Positions 58,631 to 64,000 of a stretch of DNA of 64,000 nt are shown here, piece by piece. The DNA is taken from assembly GCA_036362985.1 (NCBI GenBank), contig JAYGXS010000002.1:96685883-96749882 (forward strand), read 5' to 3'. The notes under the pieces were generated by a model. The model ran no database searches, was not told where the DNA came from, and saw nothing but the letters and a program-made list of their open reading frames with translations. The DNA comes from Ligula intestinalis (taxonomy: Eukaryota; Platyhelminthes; Cestoda; Diphyllobothriidea; Diphyllobothriidae). Both the position numbers and the translations under genes were made by a program. Every line of letters begins with the position of its first letter. Position 1 is the stretch's first letter.

Positions 58631-58994
58631 TCTAATTTAAGTTCGTTGAAAAACCCAAGTCGTACTTTCGAGGGCAGAAATCTAAAGATTGATGCGATGA
58701 AATCGCCCCGCACTTTAAGGTCTAGAAGTGTCTTGAGTTCAGTATATACTTAAGTTACAAACACCAAGTTGAGCGTCTTATCAACTCCACCACGAAAACG
58801 CAGGATAACAGTAATCCAAATCGGTTATTAACAGTCAAAATTATATCACTTTTCTAACTGATTCATTTACCGTCTGTTGTGAAAAGATGGTGACAAAAAC
58901 AATTGAAACTATGTGAGAGACAGCTTTGGAAGAAGGGAAGGAATGTTCACCGGTGCCTGTATTCGAAATCCCGACATCATTGCAACAAGGAAAA

Positions 58995-59075
58995 AAGGTC
59001 ACGCCACCACCTGGATTTGAACCCTGGACACCCCGCGTAAAATTCGAGCGCCTACCTGTCTTCGCCATCACATGC
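58995..59075 (-). other. tRNA-like module 1 in the LINE A3 5' region (antisense to the LINE)
   Basis: Minus strand: A-box TGGCGAAGACAGG (59,055-59,067) and B-box GGTTCAAATCC (59,013-59,023), spaced like a tRNA gene. It corresponds to 10,505-10,580 of A1. Acceptor pairing is poor, so it is tRNA-derived rather than a tRNA gene. Confidence 0.6.
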
Positions 59076-59164
59076 TGGCGTGATTGTTTCCAAATTCCCT
59101 TACTAACTGCAGAAACTCGATTTTAAATTTCATTGAAATCAGCTCCTGCCAAGCGAACTAACAG

Positions 59165-59780
59165 TCTTAAAGGTATAAGTGATAAAATGCATGAAGATGT
59201 AGTGGCCGTATCATATTTTACCCTTCTGAACAAATTTACGAAAGTTGAGTAGATGGTTACTAATCTCATATGCGAGGAGAAACTGGTGATGCGTGAACTT
59301 GAGCGAGGAAGCAGCATTTCTTGCTTAAGCGTCTACGCACAAAACTGATCCGGCAGCCAGGGTGCTTAACGGAGTTGGTAGTCTGCCATGGACATGGAAA
59401 AAGGTCGACACACTGGCTACTCAGAGAACTAAGAAGCGCTCTCGGGCTCCCAATAAAGCTAACTGAGCCCAAAGGCTTATATAAGTTGGCCGAGCTTGAG
59501 CACGAGCCAAACAAAAATTGTGACTTCGCAGGCCAGAATGAACATGAGCGCTGAATCTCGAAGCGAATATATACTAAAAAACTTTAGCGAAGCTGAAGGG
59601 CATGACAATCAAAAGGTGACTACCACTGGTATAAACTGCATATTCATAAAAAAACATGACGGAAGGTACTTCCGATACCCGAAATCAAGATAAGAAGAGG
59701 ACAGGAAGTTATTTAAAGAATATCTGAAATTCCTCCTAAAGAGTGAGGAGAAAGTCGAAGTTCTAAAGTAATTCCGAATG
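59165..59780 (+). pseudogene. LINE A3 ORF1 remnant
   Basis: A possible start ATGCATGAAGATGTAG lies near 59,188 and leads into SYFTLLNKFTKVE, then a stop. The same phrase (SYFTLLNKLTKLEEVV) opens the ORF1 at 459-1616. Later pieces are LVVCHGHGKRSTHWLLRE and STSQTKIVTSQARMNMSAES, in other frames and matching A1. Confidence 0.6.
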
Positions 59781-60120
59781 GGCCGTAAAACAGAATCAAA
59801 AGATGAAATACGTCAATAAAGGCCATTGAAGGTTGTTCTGAAGAGTGACGCTGAGGTCTGGCTATATTTAAGCGTGAAACCAATACTTAGATACACACAC
59901 CAGACGGTTTTTTTAACGGAATTTTTTGCTCGTGGAGCGGGAGAAATTGAAATTGCTATAAGTAGTTCTCCACAGAGATGCAAACTCGGTGAGAGCAATC
60001 TTCGCATTGTAAACATTGACATCGTCCATATCCTAAGGTCACATCGCCGGAGAAAGCCTATAAGACTAACAGCTCCCTGCATCCAATCGCACGCAAGAGG
60101 CAACCACCTGCATAAAGCGG

Positions 60121-62700
60121 TGACTAAGTCTAAATTGAGCTTTCTTTACATTAAAGCTTTAAGTGTCCCCTTAAAAATTGACCAACGCAAGACAATGCTT
60201 TCTGATTTGAAACCTGATGAAGTTGGCATAACAGAAACATGGCTAAAAGCAGAAAGCACAGATTTGGAGGTTTCGATTCCAGCATATCAACTTTTCCGCA
60301 AAGACCGCCAAAACCGACAAAGAGGTGGGGTTATCGTGTATGTCAGAATTAAAATGTCGGTTGTGGAAGTAGAACACACTCTAGCCCTGGAGTATGAATC
60401 CGTCTGGTTTAAGATCAAGAAGGCAAAATCACAGAACCTTGAATTTCTGGCAATATACCAGCTACCAAATATTCTTAGCGGAGCCGGTGACTCGCTCCTT
60501 GGTCTGCTGAAAATAATATGCTAGTCACCAGGAGGTTCTCACTGTTGGTGACTTCAACGCTCCTGCAATTGAATGGAACAAACTGACAGTGGAGGCGGCG
60601 TCAATTTCCTTGAGTTCCAACTTAATGGATACCACGCTACAACTATCTCTACTTCAGAACGTTAAAGGCATAACCAGATTTCGAAAAAAACCACCGGGCT
60701 TCTTTTTCGGATGTCATTTTCACGAGGGATTCGTCCTACATAGAAAGAGAACATTCAACTGCTCCGCTCGGTAAGAGTAACCATACGAGGCTTGTGTGGG
60801 ATAAGTCACTCCATGCTTAACGGCTGAGGAAAACGGAGAACCAGCCAAACATATTGAAGGCAGATCTCAATTCAATAAACAATACACTATCGTTCTTGAA
60901 TTGGGATTGCCTGCTCAAGTAGGATCCGGATGAGCATTGGAGGTCACTCAGGAGAGTAACATTAGATCTAATTTAGCGCTTTTGTTGGGTGAAGCTACGC
61001 AAGACGACTAGTCGTCCTGCTTTTTTGACGAAAGACCTTAACAGGCAACTAAAGAAGAAGAAGAATAGGAAATGGAAGTGATTCAGGAAAACTTTATCGC
61101 CAGTTAACCTCGAAGAATTCCGACACCAAATAAATGCAGTAAAACATTAATTTGCCAGGCCAGAGAAGACTATGAATCAAGAATCCTCCAACTGGCCAAA
61201 GGAAAGCCCAAATTTTTTTCCGCTTTATTAACAGTAGAAAAATAAACAGGGATCATTTTGCATCATTTAGAAATGATGGCGGAGAAGTCGTTAAGAATGA
61301 CCTGCAGGGCCACAAAGAGGCAATGTCATCCAGTCCAGACAATATACCACCCAAGTTCTTGAAATAATTGGCAAGCGAACTCTCAGACCACCTAGCACAT
61401 ATATGTTGTTCTTCATTTGAATTAGGAAAACTGCTATCCGAATGGAAAACGGCAAATATAAACCCAATATTCAAGGGCGGAAACCGCAGGAAGGCCATCA
61501 ATTACCGGCTTGTCAGCCTAACTTGCATTTGCAGCAAGGTGATGGAAACGATGATAAAAAAGATGACAATGACGTCCTTGGAAGAGAACAGACTACTTTC
61601 TGGGCTCCAACAGGGCTTCAGAAAAACCATTATTGCGTTTCAAGCCGTCTTCTCTCCACTGAGCAGTGTTCTCGCGCACTGGATGAAGATGGAAAGGTTG
61701 ACGTCATCTATACGAACTGCAAAAAGGCATTTTACAGTGTCCCACATGAGCGTCTAATGTAACAATTGTCAGAAATTGGCATACGAGGAAACCTGCTGAC
61801 ATGGATCACAGATTTTCTCACAAGGCGATCGTAAACCATGTTTGCCGACGACGCCAAACTCTGGGGAGCCATTACGTCCAACGCCGATAGGAAAGCGCTT
61901 CAAGAGACTCTCAATCGACTAAGCTGCTGGTCTGCTCTTTGGATCTTAAACTTCAACATTAGCAAGTTTTTGGTTTAAAGACTCCGTACTAGAAGGACTG
62001 ATGAGGATAACGATTCCTTCCAATACCTCCTAGATGGGCACCCACTTTCAAATGTGAACGAACAAAAGAACCTCGGTGTTTAAATCAATTCCTCACTTAA
62101 ACCATCTACTCACTGTGTAAAGGCAGCTTAACGCGCGACACAGGTGCTGTTTGTGATTAGGCGGGGATTCATCAACATTGACAAGCAGCTCTTCAGAAAA
62201 ACCTACGGAGCGTTTGTTCGGTCCCACTTGGAGTATGCTGTCCAGGCCTGGCGTCCGTGTTTCAAGAATAATTACCTGCACCTGGAGCATGTGCAATTGA
62301 GAACTACGAATAGGGTCAAGAATTTTGGTCATCTGCCTCATGAAGACAGACTGACTGAACTTGATCTTTCCCTCACAAATATAGGCAACTCTGTGTAGAC
62401 CTAATAAAAACCGACTATATTTGTTATAGTCCAAGACTGCGCCCTAGAATTTGATGATTTCTTTGAATTGGCTGGGACTGACAAGCTGTGAGGTCACCCT
62501 TTTAAACTACAGAGGAAACCGATCCGTATCGACGTTTGAAAAAACGCCTTCTCTCAGAGGGTCATTGGAGCGTGGGACAGAATCCCGGAAGATGTGGTCC
62601 TCACAGACACTGTTGACATTTTTACTCTCAAATTTGATTCTCATTTGCTTAAAAACTGTGGCAGATGTAATGAACAAAGTTTCAGTAGCAGCACCTTCCA
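60121..62700 (+). pseudogene. LINE A3 ORF2: endonuclease and reverse transcriptase, decayed
   Basis: Endonuclease: KLSFLYIKALSV, LKPDEVGITETWLKAESTDL, IPAYQLFRKDRQNRQRGGVI and LALEYESVWFKIKKAKSQN (60,121-60,520). After a shift: LTVGDFNAPAIEW (about 60,540). RT: ELSDHLAHICCSSFELGKLL, NYRLVSLTCICSKVMETMI, LSGLQQGFRK, and VDVIYTNCKKAFYSVPHERL (61,700-61,757). It then jumps from TWITDFLTRRS straight to MFADDAKLWGAI (FADD codons 61,841-61,852). The roughly 45 residues between, including the GVPQGS box, are deleted. Tail: RKTYGAFVRSHLEYAVQAWR and VKNFGHLPHEDRLTELDLS (62,144-62,398). Inactive. Confidence 0.85.
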
Positions 62701-62845
62701 ACTGGCTCACACTAATCGCTGATTTGAAGCCTATATTTTTATTATGTACTATTGTTACGGTAGATCTATTATGCGATTTTCGGTTATAAATAGGGAGCTC
62801 AAGGGCAAAAGACGTCTGCCCTTAAATAAGTTACTAATACTGTAA

Positions 62846-64000
62846 AAAGATCATTAATGGCTTTACATTAATATGGTCCTCATCGGCATAACTTTCCTAT
62901 AGTTCTTTAGTATACAAATATAAATCCACGCAAATATATCCACATACTGAAAAGCATTATGTGTAAGTAGAAGAGCGCGCGGAAATCTAATGCACCGGAC
63001 CATTCAAAAGGAACACATTTCTTTCATCAGTTATTTTTACTGAATGCGTCGGCGCGTTTCAAAAAAAGTATTGGTCTGGCCATGCAGAAATTGAGTCAGT
63101 TTCAATGGTAAAGAACATTGCGACAAAGAAAGCAACCAATGCTGCATTATCGTAATACTCTTTAACAAAATAAATGTTGCTATCAAGGTAGGGCGGAAGC
63201 TTAGCCGACGAAATAAATATTCAGCAGCAAATCTGGAAGAATTTGAATCCATTAATGCCTCCGTTCTCGTATCTTGTGCGAGCTTTATTGAAAGCACTTA
63301 TTCAAATATTTGCTCTGCCCTTGAGTGCACTGACATAGAGATTTATACGTCAACTTTCATTGTTTTCGCAATGTTATTAGCCTATTTTCGAGAAAATGAG
63401 ACGCAGTAGATGAACTTAATGTTCATTTAAAATCTTAAGTGAGACAAGGCCCTACATATTTTCTCGGAGGCTTTGCCATAGCTTCTGGAATAAAGAGTTT
63501 TGAACTTGTTGACCTTGGTGCACAACTCGGTTTTCCGCAGCTTAGTGATCTTTCAAATTTAGCATGCTGTCATAATTATTGGCATAATTGTTGTTCGCTA
63601 TTTAAACGTCTAACATCTTAGCCACTCCACAAGCAGTTGGCCATTTTCCCTAAATATATGTTCACAAATACAGTATTTTACTGTTTCGCCTGAATAAGCC
63701 CCATTGGAATTATTTAAGATTGCTTGATAAAACACGTAAATAAAATGTGAATATTTAACTCGGTTGCACATGTTTTAGGTATGCAACACAGAAATCTTGA
63801 CATATTAGACACTTTTAATAGTTCCATCTATCCATATGGACGTCTGCTTACGTTTGTGGGTGTCATGTTTGATAGACCTCTCTCTTAACTGACTTCTTTA
63901 ATTTTTTTTTCATCGTTATTTAAGAATATAGTGTCCACTGAGACCTATGATCCGCAGAAAAGAATGTCCCAAAAAGTAAAATTCCGCTAGACGTCTCCTG
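62846..64000. other. No recognised feature
   Basis: AT-rich sequence beyond LINE A3 with short ORFs only (up to 86 codons). No family recognised. Confidence 0.4.

Larger units (their letters stand above)
58190..62845 (+). mobile_element. LINE A, copy A3, near full length
   Basis: A 4.66 kb plus-strand copy colinear with A1. The 5' region (58,190-59,130) holds two tRNA-like modules on the minus strand. ORF1 remnant at 59,165-59,780, ORF2 remnant at 60,121-62,700, and a 3' end GGGAGCTCAAGGGC, then CCCTTAAATAAGTTAC. The 5' boundary is inferred from where A1 and A3 stop matching (GCGCTTCAAATT). Confidence 0.85.

Noticed and set aside
1..64000. CRISPR arrays, bacterial promoters, riboswitches, operons
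   Set aside because: None seen; the sequence is eukaryotic and dominated by retroelements.

Overview
This window is eukaryotic: spliced genes, AT-rich spacers, no operons, and a dense load of non-LTR (LINE) retrotransposons plus Penelope-like (PLE) fragments. The mix of CR1/Jockey-type LINEs, an RTE-type remnant and a GIY-YIG PLE, with one intron-containing S1 peptidase, fits a parasitic flatworm (tapeworm or fluke). That assignment rests on general resemblance and is only moderately certain. I use local letters for LINE families: A, B, C, E, F.

Layout. 1-2.46 kb: 5' part of a C-related LINE with an uninterrupted ORF1. 5.08-5.27 kb: short minisatellite. 5.5-18.06 kb: a nested minus-strand pile. 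LINE E appears in two halves (5.5-6.6 and 15.7-18.1 kb), separated by a near full-length LINE A (A1) and a LINE F (F1). 18.45-18.97 kb: antisense PLE 3' end. 20.9-21.3 kb: RTE remnant. 21.6-24.7 kb: the best-preserved ORF2 (LINE C), containing a 100-base assembly gap. 25.03-25.14 kb: a 108-base palindrome next to a LINE B 3' end. 26.1-29.9 kb: LINE F3 (plus), an inverted near-copy of F1. 30.5-39.5 kb: B2, F2 with A2 nested in its 5' region, and B3. 40.2-41.16 kb: PLE with GIY-YIG remnant and an (ATT)19 tail. 42.2-49.0 kb: B4, F4 (with a nested fragment) and B5. 49-58 kb: the only clearly non-TE part, AT-rich, carrying a trypsin-fold serine peptidase gene (coding exons 53.9-57.03 kb). 58.2-62.85 kb: near full-length LINE A3 on the plus strand.

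None of the LINE ORF2 frames is intact; all carry frameshifts, stops or lost catalytic residues. The one gene that looks functional is the S1 peptidase. It keeps the His-Asp-Ser triad and all five chymotrypsin-type disulfide cysteine pairs, but has an unusual activation site and S1 pocket. The most notable findings are that peptidase, a 2A-like NPGP motif in LINE E, antisense tRNA-like modules in the LINE A 5' region, and the palindrome with a hammerhead-like core.
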